Shown here: in pieces, positions 1 through 5,816 of the stretch | Layout of the letters: every line of letters starts with the position of its first letter | Numbering within the stretch: position 1 is the stretch's first letter | Source of the DNA: Tolypothrix sp. PCC 7910 | GTDB lineage: Bacteria > Cyanobacteriota > Cyanobacteriia > Cyanobacteriales > Nostocaceae | Assembly: GCF_011769525.1 (NCBI RefSeq) | Contig: NZ_CP050440.1 | Span: 7,302,001-7,366,000, forward strand | DNA length: 64,000 nt | Direction: 5' to 3' | Notes under the pieces: generated by a model | What the model was told of the DNA's origin: nothing | Database searches by the model: none | The model's input: only the letters and a program-made list of their open reading frames with translations | Made by a program: the position numbers and the translations under genes

Positions 1-17
1 CCATTGAGCTATGGGGC
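1..17 (-). tRNA. 5' end of a further tRNA, cut by the window edge
   Basis: Read on the minus strand these bases give an acceptor strand GCCCCAT followed by AGCTCAATGG, which is the usual start of a D-arm. The anticodon lies outside the window, so the specificity is unknown. It shows that the tRNA array continues to the left. Confidence 0.6.
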
Positions 18-28
18 ATTGTGCCAGT

Positions 29-104
29 CCCCTAGGTCAGAATCGAACTGACGACCTCTGGTTTTTCAGACCAGCGCTCTCTACCAAAACTGAGCTACTA
101 GGGG
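29..104 (-). tRNA. tRNA-Phe (GAA)
   Basis: A complete cloverleaf: acceptor CCCCTAG/CTAGGGG, D-arm GCTC/GAGC, anticodon stem CTGGT/ACCAG around loop CTGAAAA, and T-arm GTCAG/CTGAC with a standard TTCGATT loop. No CCA is encoded. This gene has no T-loop insert and serves as an in-array control for the interrupted genes. Confidence 0.93.
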
Positions 105-111
105 ATAAAGC

Positions 112-208
112 GAGAACGGAAGGACTTGTTCACCGAAGGTGTTCCCAAAGGGTACCTTCACTTTTCAGTTTCGTAGACTGATGTGTTATCCAGTTACACC
201 ACGTTCTC
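112..208 (-). tRNA. tRNA-Arg (ACG) with an insert in the T-loop
   Basis: Acceptor GAGAACG/CGTTCTC, D-stem GTGT/ACAC, anticodon stem TCAGT/ACTGA with loop CTACGAA (anticodon ACG), a 5-nt variable loop and T-stem GAAGG/CCTTC all pair correctly. The T-loop is 31 nt instead of 7: after T54 comes a foreign 26-nt stretch (129-154) and the loop resumes at C56 as CAAGT. The rest of the molecule is intact. Whether a mature tRNA forms cannot be told from sequence. Confidence 0.8.
129..154. repeat. palindromic element inside the tRNA-Arg T-loop
   Basis: A 26-nt element with two potential hairpins (CACCGAAGGTG, and CCC-aaa-GGG before the TA end). It shares the GGGTA end with the elements in the Ser, Tyr and Trp genes but differs in the other half. 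Confidence 0.7.
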
Positions 209-214
209 AAAGGC

Positions 215-328
215 GGAGAGGACAGGATTTGTAGACGCGGAGCGGCTTCTCGAAGAGTACCTGCGACGGGCTTTAAAACCCGTTTCCTCTTAGCAGGAGG
301 ACGCTTTGAGCCACTCAGCCACCTCTCC
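215..328 (-). tRNA. tRNA-Ser (GCT) with an insert in the T-loop
   Basis: Acceptor GGAGAGG/CCTCTCC, anticodon stem TCCTC/GAGGA around CTGCTAA (anticodon GCT), and a long class II variable arm ACGGG/CCCGT. T-stem GCAGG/CCTGT encloses a 33-nt loop. The loop is interrupted after T54 by a 28-nt element and resumes as CAAAT. Confidence 0.82.
232..259. repeat. palindromic TA...TA element inside the tRNA-Ser T-loop
   Basis: A 28-nt element nearly identical to the one in tRNA-Trp. It differs by a paired change: the hairpin CCC-gaa-GGG of the Trp copy is CTC-gaa-GAG here, which keeps the stem. A second small hairpin (GCGG-ag-CCGC type) occupies the other half. Confidence 0.8.
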
Positions 329-334
329 AACAGA

Positions 335-405
335 CGCGGGAGAAGGAATCGAACCTTCCTAGACAAGCTTATGAGACTTGTGAGTGACCACTACTCTATC
401 CCGCT
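335..405 (-). tRNA. tRNA with CAT anticodon (Met or Ile2)
   Basis: Anticodon stem CAAGT/GCTTG with loop CTCATAA; T-arm GAAGG-TTCGATT-CCTTC; acceptor AGCGGGA against TCCCGCG with a mismatch at 1-72. The three G-C pairs of an initiator anticodon stem are absent, so it is not a standard initiator. Elongator Met or lysidine-type Ile cannot be separated by eye. Confidence 0.8.
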
Positions 406-407
406 AT

Positions 408-506
408 GGGTCGGGCTGGAATTGTAGCTTGCTTCCCGAAGGGTACCAGCAAAGCAAACGCGGCGGTTTTACAGACCGTTGCCCACACCAGTAGGCGAGC
501 CGACCC
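408..506 (-). tRNA. tRNA-Tyr (GTA) with an insert in the T-loop
   Basis: Acceptor GGGTCGG/CCGACCC, anticodon loop CTGTAAA (GTA), a class II variable arm, and T-stem GCTGG/CCAGC. The T-loop is 26 nt: T54, then a 21-nt element, then CAATT. This is the shortest of the four inserts. Confidence 0.8.
425..445. repeat. short palindromic TA...TA element inside the tRNA-Tyr T-loop
   Basis: 21 nt, with the same hairpin half (CTTCCCGAAGGG) and TA ends as the Trp copy but a shorter second half beginning TAGCTTG. Similar TAGCTTG-type elements stand alone at 25228-25249 and 55047-55069. Confidence 0.75.
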
Positions 507-598
507 TCAACTTTGAGTAATTACTTGAGATTTCTGGGTGAAATAAAGGAATGGAGAGACCAGTTTTCCTGCTCTCTGCCATCCCAACTCAAGTCAGC

Positions 599-671
599 AG
601 TGCCGACGGGAATTGAACCCGCAATCTCCTGCTTGAAAGACAGGTGGCTTTACCAATTTGCCTACGGCACC
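599..671 (-). tRNA. tRNA-Glu (TTC)
   Basis: Acceptor GGTGCCG/CGGCACT (G-U at 1-72), D-stem GGC/GCC, anticodon stem CCTGT/GCAGG with loop CTTTCAA, T-arm GCGGG-TTCAATT-CCCGT. An uninterrupted gene. The gaps on either side (507-598 and 672-734) show no further tRNA. Confidence 0.88.
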
Positions 672-734
672 AGGAGTGAAATTTCTACCACGTGTAAGTT
701 TGAGAAGCTGTTTTTAACAGCCTCCAGGTTTGGC

Positions 735-797
735 GGAGGCTGTAGGATTTGAACCTACTCTGATTGATAAAATCAGATGACCAGTTTGTAAGCTTCT
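735..797 (-). pseudogene. degenerate tRNA-like sequence (apparent TAT anticodon)
   Basis: A good T-arm (GTAGG-TTCAAAT-CCTAC) and 3' acceptor AGCCTCC are present, but the matching 5' acceptor pairs at only about five of seven positions, the D-arm is collapsed, and almost no variable loop separates the anticodon stem (CTGAT/ATCAG) from the T-stem. The span is 63 nt rather than about 73. An internal deletion in a former tRNA gene fits best. Confidence 0.55.
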
Positions 798-820
798 TAT
801 GTTGGGACACGCAGTAGAAC

Positions 821-916
821 GCGCAGACAAGGATTTGTAGACGCGGAGCGGCTTCCCGAAGGGTACCCTGACTAAAGGTTTTGGAGACCCTGGTGCTGCC
901 GTTACACCATCTGTGC
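821..916 (-). tRNA. tRNA-Trp (CCA) with an insert in the T-loop
   Basis: Acceptor GCACAGA against TCTGCGC (one A-C mismatch), D-stem GTGT/GCAC, anticodon stem AGGGT/ACCTT with loop CTCCAAA (anticodon CCA), T-stem CAGGG/CCTTG. The T-loop is 33 nt: T54, then a 28-nt element, then CAAAT. Confidence 0.8.
838..865. repeat. palindromic TA...TA element inside the tRNA-Trp T-loop
   Basis: A 28-nt element starting TAGACGCGGAGCGG and ending CTTCCCGAAGGGTA. A free-standing copy with one base changed lies at 50771-50798, so this is a dispersed repeat and not a tRNA-specific sequence. Confidence 0.85.
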
Positions 917-919
917 ATT

Positions 920-994
920 TGGTCGCAGCGGCGAGATTTGAACTCGCATACTCTCGGTTATGAGCCGAGTACCTTACTTTTAGGTGACACTGCA
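920..994 (-). tRNA. tRNA with CAT anticodon (Met or Ile2), CCA encoded
   Basis: Acceptor TGCAGTG/CGCTGCG followed by A and an encoded CCA; anticodon stem CTCGG/CCGAG with loop CTCATAA; T-arm GCGAG-TTCAAAT-CTCGC. It differs clearly from the other CAT tRNA at 335-405. It is the only gene here where a 3' CCA is plain. Confidence 0.85.
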
Positions 995-1003
995 ACGTTT
1001 GGA

Positions 1004-1074
1004 GTCCGAGGTGGGAATTGAACCCACGATGATTGATTTTGCAGACCAACGCCTTACCACTTGGCTACTCGGAC
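1004..1074 (-). tRNA. tRNA-Cys (GCA)
   Basis: A clean cloverleaf: acceptor GTCCGAG/CTCGGAC, D-arm GCC/GGC, anticodon stem TTGGT/ATCAA with loop CTGCAAA, T-arm GTGGG-TTCAATT-CCCAC. No insert. Confidence 0.92.
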
Positions 1075-1083
1075 ATTTTTAGA

Positions 1084-1157
1084 AGCCTCGACGGGAGTTG
1101 CACCCGCTTCTCTGTGACTGAGAATCAGAGCGACTTAATCTACTCGTCCACAAGGCT
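1084..1157 (-). tRNA. tRNA, best read as Glu (CTC)
   Basis: Acceptor AGCCTTG/CGAGGCT and T-arm GCGGG-TGCAACT-CCCGT pair well. The anticodon arm is irregular: taking loop TTCTCAG gives anticodon CTC with a C-C mismatch in the stem, and the D-arm does not fit neatly. The tRNA identity is likely; the amino acid is uncertain. Confidence 0.6.
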
Positions 1158-1164
1158 ACAAGGC

Positions 1165-1238
1165 GGGGATGACGAGACTTGAACTCGCGACTTCCTGTTC
1201 GACAGACAGGCACTCTTAACCAACTGAGTTACACCCCC
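1165..1238 (-). tRNA. tRNA-Asp (GTC), first gene of the array
   Basis: Acceptor GGGGGTG/CATCCCC, D-arm CTC/GAG, anticodon stem CCTGT/ACAGG with loop CTGTCGA, T-arm GCGAG-TTCAAGT-CTCGT. It is the gene nearest the array promoter at 1325-1353. Confidence 0.93.
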
Positions 1239-1590
1239 ACATTGGGTGGCAATTATTTAGTTTTCATGGTTCAGAGGTGTTAGCGTTGTGCCTTTTGCAG
1301 AGGCTCTTTTGCTTCACTACATTTATACTACACAAATACTACAAAAGTGTCAAGGGTATACTACAAATTTTTTTTCGAGGGTGAGAGGGCAGTATTATGT
1401 AATCGCTGTATGGCTATCTCTCACTGGGTTTAAGGGAACTAGTTCAATACAGTTGCGATGAAAAATTGAATCGTGTTCTTGTAGTATGTCCGAAAAAAGA
1501 AAGCAGAAGAAGAATCTCTCCCTCTGCTTTCTCTTCTTCCTCTGCTGCCTCAATGAAGAGATATCTTAACCAAACGGTATTAGGAGTGAA
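1239..1590. other. regulatory gap between the HNH gene and the tRNA array
   Basis: It holds the array promoter and four of the nine TGTAGTA/TACTACA 7-mers (1326, 1337, 1359, 1480). No coding region is supported: the small ORFs here have no ribosome-binding site or recognisable product. Confidence 0.6.
1325..1353 (-). promoter_or_regulatory. predicted promoter of the tRNA array, overlaid by TGTAGTA motifs
   Basis: On the minus strand TTGACA (1353-1348) is followed after exactly 17 nt by TAGTAT (1330-1325), a near-consensus sigma-70 type promoter pointing into the array. Three exact copies of TGTAGTA on the minus strand (1332-1326, 1343-1337, 1365-1359) cover the -10 box, the spacer and the bases upstream of the -35 box, as an operator would. 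Confidence 0.65.
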
Positions 1591-2127
1591 TTACTCATTC
1601 TCAGTGAGGCGTTGTGCATTCCAAAACTGTTCTGCAAATGCAACAGCTGGGTGAATTGGAGCTTTGGGTTTGGTTTTAAGTACCATTCCTGCTTCATGTG
1701 GTAGGCGATCGCTCTTAGTTGAGTTGCAACGTTCACAAGCTGTAACAACGTTATTCCAGGTATGCTGACCACCTTTAGAACGGGGAATTACATGGTCGAG
1801 GGTGAGACGCTTAGTGCTTCCACAGTATTGGCAGGTGTGTCCATCACGTTTGAGTACTTCACGTCTATTTACAGGTGGTACTTTCCAATGACGTTCAGGA
1901 TTGCCAAATGTTAGACGAATGTGTTCGGGAACTTGTAGTACGAAGCTAGGAGAGCGAACTTCCCAAAGCTTAGTACTGCCAAACTCTAGTGATTCTGCCT
2001 GTCCGGTGACTAAAAGCACAATGGCTCGTTTAATGTTAACCCGTGCTAATGGTAGGTAGTTCTTAGAGAACACGACCACCGAATTTTGTAGTATGTGTGA
2101 TTTCTGAGTCTGTGGTTGAGCTTCCAT
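1591..2127 (-). CDS. HNH endonuclease of the common cyanobacterial type
   Basis: A protein of about 178 residues with the HNH/treble-clef signature, numbered from the upstream GTG at 2139: CxxC (103, 106), the LDH motif (115-116), the paired Asn (129-130) and a second CxxC (135, 138). The N-terminal segment SVVVFSKNYLPL is typical of cyanobacterial HNH proteins. The ATG at 2127 is preferred because GAGGAG sits 11 nt upstream, whereas the in-frame GTG at 2139 overlaps that site. Two TGTAGTA 7-mers lie inside the coding region (1934, 2087). The family presumably nicks or cuts DNA; its target is unknown. Its position directly upstream of the tRNA array, with shared motifs, suggests common control. 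Confidence 0.88.
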   Translation of the reverse strand: MEAQPQTQKSHILQNSVVVFSKNYLPLARVNIKRAIVLLVTGQAESLEFGSTKLWEVRSPSFVLQVPEHIRLTFGNPERHWKVPPVNRREVLKRDGHTCQYCGSTKRLTLDHVIPRSKGGQHTWNNVVTACERCNSTKSDRLPHEAGMVLKTKPKAPIHPAVAFAEQFWNAQRLTENE

Positions 2128-2144
2128 AAGTGAATTCACTCCTC

Positions 2145-2184
2145 AAAAAATAACCCCCGCCTCTAGTCATTCAGGAGCGGGGGT
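2145..2184 (-). terminator. rho-independent terminator after the 89-residue ORF
   Basis: On the minus strand an 8-bp stem ACCCCCGC/GCGGGGGT is followed by TTATTTTTT. It overlaps the TGA of the ORF at 2184-2453 and precedes the HNH start codon, so it would end or attenuate transcription between the two. Confidence 0.75.
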
Positions 2185-2453
2185 CAAGTAGTTAATACTC
2201 TTGGCTTTATAGTTGGCACAAGAAAGCACTTGCACCTCCCGCTCTGTATCAGTCGATTTGGATTTAGCCAGAGCGCGATTGCTCCTACGATCCCTTGATT
2301 TGCAGATTTACTGCCCACAAACCGATATATTCCCTCAAATGCCAATAGCCCATACAAGCTAGCGGCTTTACAGAATGCGATCGCTTTACCTAAACCCTTG
2401 CTGGGTAGGCAATCTATCGCGCACTTATATGTTGAGGAAAATCTGCGGTTCAT
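2184..2453 (-). CDS. hypothetical 89-residue protein
   Basis: I do not recognise this protein. It has several Cys residues and no clear membrane segment or motif. Support for it being expressed comes from context: a predicted promoter 45-75 bp upstream (TAGACA, 17 nt, TATTAT at 2526-2498) and a strong terminator exactly at its stop codon. The coding claim itself is weak because there is no good ribosome-binding site, and the transcript could instead be a small RNA. Confidence 0.35.
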   Translation of the reverse strand: MNRRFSSTYKCAIDCLPSKGLGKAIAFCKAASLYGLLAFEGIYRFVGSKSANQGIVGAIALWLNPNRLIQSGRCKCFLVPTIKPRVLTT

Positions 2454-2497
2454 TGAAATTCTGTAGTATGTGTGATTAAGACTAATAACTAATATTT

Positions 2498-2526
2498 ATA
2501 ATACAGTTGTAGTATAAAATTGTCTA
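2498..2526 (-). promoter_or_regulatory. predicted promoter with TGTAGTA inverted pair
   Basis: On the minus strand TAGACA (2526-2521), a 17-nt spacer and TATTAT (2503-2498). TGTAGTA motifs lie across the -35 box (2525-2531) and in the spacer (2508-2514) as an inverted pair, with another copy downstream at 2462-2468. The layout mirrors the tRNA-array promoter. Confidence 0.55.
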
Positions 2527-2910
2527 CTACATATTGTAACTAATATCAATACTTGTTGGTAAAAGGGCAAAAGGTTAACGGGAAAAGGGAAATCAAATAC
2601 CTGACCGGGATTTGCACTCAGCACGTTCCAGTCAGCCATTCACGCTCCTGTTTTGGCACAACCGAGGATGAAAATATTAATCCTTCCTTCTGCCTCTTGC
2701 CCTCTGCCTCCTGCCTTATTTTCAATACAGGACTAAAGCTGATAGAGCGTGTAGAATTGTCACTTGCAGTCTTGACGTTATTAGTGTCTCGGGTGAGAAC
2801 AGGTTTCATTGGCGACCAACTTTATGATGTGTAAGCTTGCTTAAAATCATCCTGAAGTAGAAGCACTATGTACCAAAAGTTAATCTATACACTAATTTAG
2901 GAGAATAATT
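2527..2910. other. intergenic region upstream of the patatin gene
   Basis: Beyond one end of the TGTAGTA inverted pair I see no gene. Stretch 2600-2660 has a vague tRNA T-loop look (GGGATTTGCACTC) but no foldable tRNA. AGGAGA just before 2911 is the patatin ribosome-binding site. Confidence 0.5.
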
Positions 2911-4092
2911 ATGTCCTTCAAAATCCTCAGTATGGATGGTGGCGGGATGCGTGGAGTAATTACTGCACGGATACTCCAAGAAGTTGAACAACAGATTAGA
3001 AGACAGAAAGGACAGTCTTTACATGAATATTTCGACCTTATTGCTGGTACTTCTACTGGATCAATTTTAGCAGCGGGAATTGCTTTAGGTAAAACTAGTG
3101 CAGAACTAATAGATCTATATGTGAATAAAGGTAAATACATCTTCCCCCTCAAAATTAAAAACCGCTATAAAAGGTTTCCATCTTTCATACAACCCATTTT
3201 GGAGGCATTGTCACCTAGCAAATATTCTCACGAAGGGCTGATTAAAGTTCTGATAGATGAGTTGGGATACCGCAGAATTCAAGATATAGAAAGTCCGATT
3301 ATTTTGATTTTGGCTTACGATACACTTTATCGCAATACAACATTTTTTACGAATTGTCATCCTGATTTAGGCTACCGTTGGTACGATGAATGTTATTTAT
3401 GGCAGTTATGTGTCGCCTCTGCATCAGCTCCTTCGTTTTTTCCACCTTATAATTTAGAGCCTGTTAATAAAGAGAAATTTGGCAATTGGGTATTTCCACA
3501 TATTGATGGTGGCGTATCAGCTAATAATCCGGCTTTGGCGGCGCTAAGTTTAATTATGAGAATTAGTCAATGTTCAGATCGGGTTGTTTCCCAAGAAACA
3601 AAGTGCAAATATAAGCTACAAAACCTCCAGATGGAAGACATATCTATTCTTTCGATTGGCACTGGTCAAACTGGCGAACCTTATCAATTTGAGCAAATCA
3701 ATAAGTGGAAACCTTTAGACTGGGCACAACATATTCCTGATATTTTTATGGAGCCTACATCTGAGGTTAATAGCACTATTTGTCGGCAAATTATGGGTGG
3801 ATATGAATCTCAAAGGTATTTACGCCTGCAATTTGATTTAAATGAGAGATTTAAGGCGAAGCCAGGAGAAACATATAAAGACAGTAGAGTCTTATTGCGC
3901 CCAGAAGACCGGAAAAATAAATATACAGATATAAAAGTGAATGAAGACATAGATAACGCTCACAGAGACATTATTGCACAATGGATAGATACTACATCTG
4001 CATACATAGATGAAGGCCATACATACTATACAAGAGACGATGTTGGGCCTAAGGTAAAAGATGCGATCGCATCTTTTATTGCTCTTAACTAG
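2911..4092 (+). CDS. patatin-like phospholipase
   Basis: A 393-residue patatin-family lipid acyl hydrolase. The oxyanion loop DGGGMRG is at 9-15, the nucleophile elbow GTSTG at 46-50 (Ser48), and the second catalytic residue is Asp199 in the DGG motif (199-201), so the Ser-Asp dyad is complete. There is no signal peptide or transmembrane segment, so it would act in the cytoplasm on membrane lipids. A good AGGAGA precedes the ATG. It stands alone: no nucleotide cyclase, Cap2/Cap3 or other CBASS gene is within the window, so a defence effector role is possible but unsupported. Two hairpins follow the stop. Confidence 0.9.
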   Translation: MSFKILSMDGGGMRGVITARILQEVEQQIRRQKGQSLHEYFDLIAGTSTGSILAAGIALGKTSAELIDLYVNKGKYIFPLKIKNRYKRFPSFIQPILEALSPSKYSHEGLIKVLIDELGYRRIQDIESPIILILAYDTLYRNTTFFTNCHPDLGYRWYDECYLWQLCVASASAPSFFPPYNLEPVNKEKFGNWVFPHIDGGVSANNPALAALSLIMRISQCSDRVVSQETKCKYKLQNLQMEDISILSIGTGQTGEPYQFEQINKWKPLDWAQHIPDIFMEPTSEVNSTICRQIMGGYESQRYLRLQFDLNERFKAKPGETYKDSRVLLRPEDRKNKYTDIKVNEDIDNAHRDIIAQWIDTTSAYIDEGHTYYTRDDVGPKVKDAIASFIALN

Positions 4093-4146
4093 TTGCATCC
4101 ACTTAAAAGCATATAAAAAATATAATCCTTAAGGCTATTTAGATAG

Positions 4147-4187
4147 AAATCTCGTATGTTTACGAGATTTTCGCGTATTTATACGCG
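4147..4187 (+). terminator. tandem hairpins after the patatin gene
   Basis: A 10-bp stem (AAATCTCGTA/TACGAGATTT, loop TGTT) is followed at once by a second perfect hairpin CGCGTAT-TT-ATACGCG. The T-run is short, so termination may be weak or the hairpins may protect the 3' end. Confidence 0.55.
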
Positions 4188-5816
4188 CCACAATCAGGAT
4201 TTTTGTGTTTGTTTCAGTAAGAGCTACATATTGATGATAAAAATTTCGGTTTCTGAATGTAGGATTCAATTAGATTATTAAATATATTAATCTCTACACA
4301 CAAATTTTATCTGTATAAATATTTAATTTCTCAGCAAAATAATCTACCTAAGCCTAAGTTATACTGCTGAAATGAGTTTGGTAATTTTGAAACTTTTAAA
4401 TAATATATTTAGGGATTTAAGTATTATGGGCATTATCTCAGTAATTTGAGAAAGTCTGACTAGACAATAAATCTCTGTTAGTTATGTATAAACTCTGTTT
4501 TCAAGCAATCAAAAATACAGATATGCTTAGATAACAAATCTTAAAATTTGCTAAAATGCAAACCAAATATTAGATTTAACAGTATTGTGCCAACAGGCTG
4601 ATTACTGTTGTAAAAGATTAAATTAGAACCACCCAGCAATCATTACAACAAGCTCAGAACTCCATCTTCTTAAGGTAATTTAAGGATGATAAAGCATAAT
4701 GCCAGCAGCTTACAAAATCCCGGCAATATTAATAGCAGAACGAAAATAAATTCTAAAAAGAGTTGTTTTTGAATGCAGGCATTGATTAAATCTGGTAATT
4801 ACCAAGCACTGCTATACAGAAATCAATCAATTTTAGATTTGCGTTAGCGAATCGATAGCTTTGCATAGTTTCTTATAGAGAGGAACAAGTATCTTTTTGA
4901 TACGCTCGAAATAAAAGTGGTGTCGAGTAAACAAAAACCAATCCAAAATCTAAAATTTCTACAGTCAAAAGCAGCCAGATGTTAGTTCATCAAACTTCTA
5001 CCACCAGAGAAACCTGATCTCTATGGTATGTAAACTATGCGTGGCATTTCCTTCGCCAGCAGGATAGCAACTAGCATTTAAAAGTCAAACATTGTTTATT
5101 CTAAAATTTTGTCTTGACTTTGAAACTTTAGGTAGTCATAAAACATCTTTCCTTAAAGTGGCGATACTAGATATCCCCTATGAAAGAATTGCGCTAGCCA
5201 AATGCGTTGAGTCCAGTGTAATTCATCTACTCTTAATTTCTGCTTAAGCAAAAAATTAATTGTGGATACAAACGGTGTGTCTATCTTTTGTCATGTGGAT
5301 ATTGTGTACATTTAGCAAACAAATTAGGTAAGATAACAATGTTAATTAATTCCTCAGATGAACGTGGTAGCGGCAGATAGCACAAGCATAGATTCCCTCT
5401 TAGCTATTTGCAAAATTTGATTCAGTTTATGGGTGCTGAGTACAAGGAAAAATCGCTCAAGCTAGATGATTGAGCAAATCAGAAATTTATTTTTTGAAAA
5501 TAGTTAAAGCTAGAAGAAAGCTGCAAAGAAGGTCATCCTGCTTCGCCTACTTCCGATGGCTACTAATCTATTTGTATTGTGTAGAAGCCTTTACTAACCA
5601 AGTACTCAGCATCTAGTTACATACAAAATAATTGTCTATGAGTATAGGGCATTGGAATGCAGACTAGGGAATACACCTGTCAGCTTCAATGCCCTGTCTC
5701 TATAGAGTTAATCTTTGTTTATAACCAGAGAAAGATGTAAAGATTACTCAATTTGTGGAAATTTAGGTAGTAGAGATGAAAATTTATCACATCTTGGCAA
5801 AGCTACTAAATCCTCC
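4188..5816. other. 1.6-kb AT-rich region without recognisable genes
   Basis: There is no ORF with a start, ribosome-binding site and recognisable product on either strand. One copy of the dispersed AATCCAAAATCTAAAAT repeat lies near 4940. The region could hold decayed genes or a small RNA, but I see no firm signal. It is the largest such gap in the window. Confidence 0.5.

Noticed and set aside
112-916. Group I introns in the tRNA genes
   Set aside because: The inserts are only 21-28 nt, sit in the T-loop rather than the anticodon loop, and cannot hold a group I core.
2553-2834. 93-codon plus-strand ORF before the patatin gene
   Set aside because: Composition looks non-coding, with no motif or ribosome-binding site; the stretch also has a vague tRNA-like T-loop but no foldable tRNA.
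2911-4092. CBASS effector (CapV) assignment for the patatin
   Set aside because: No CD-NTase or accessory CBASS gene occurs in the window; the fold alone is not enough.
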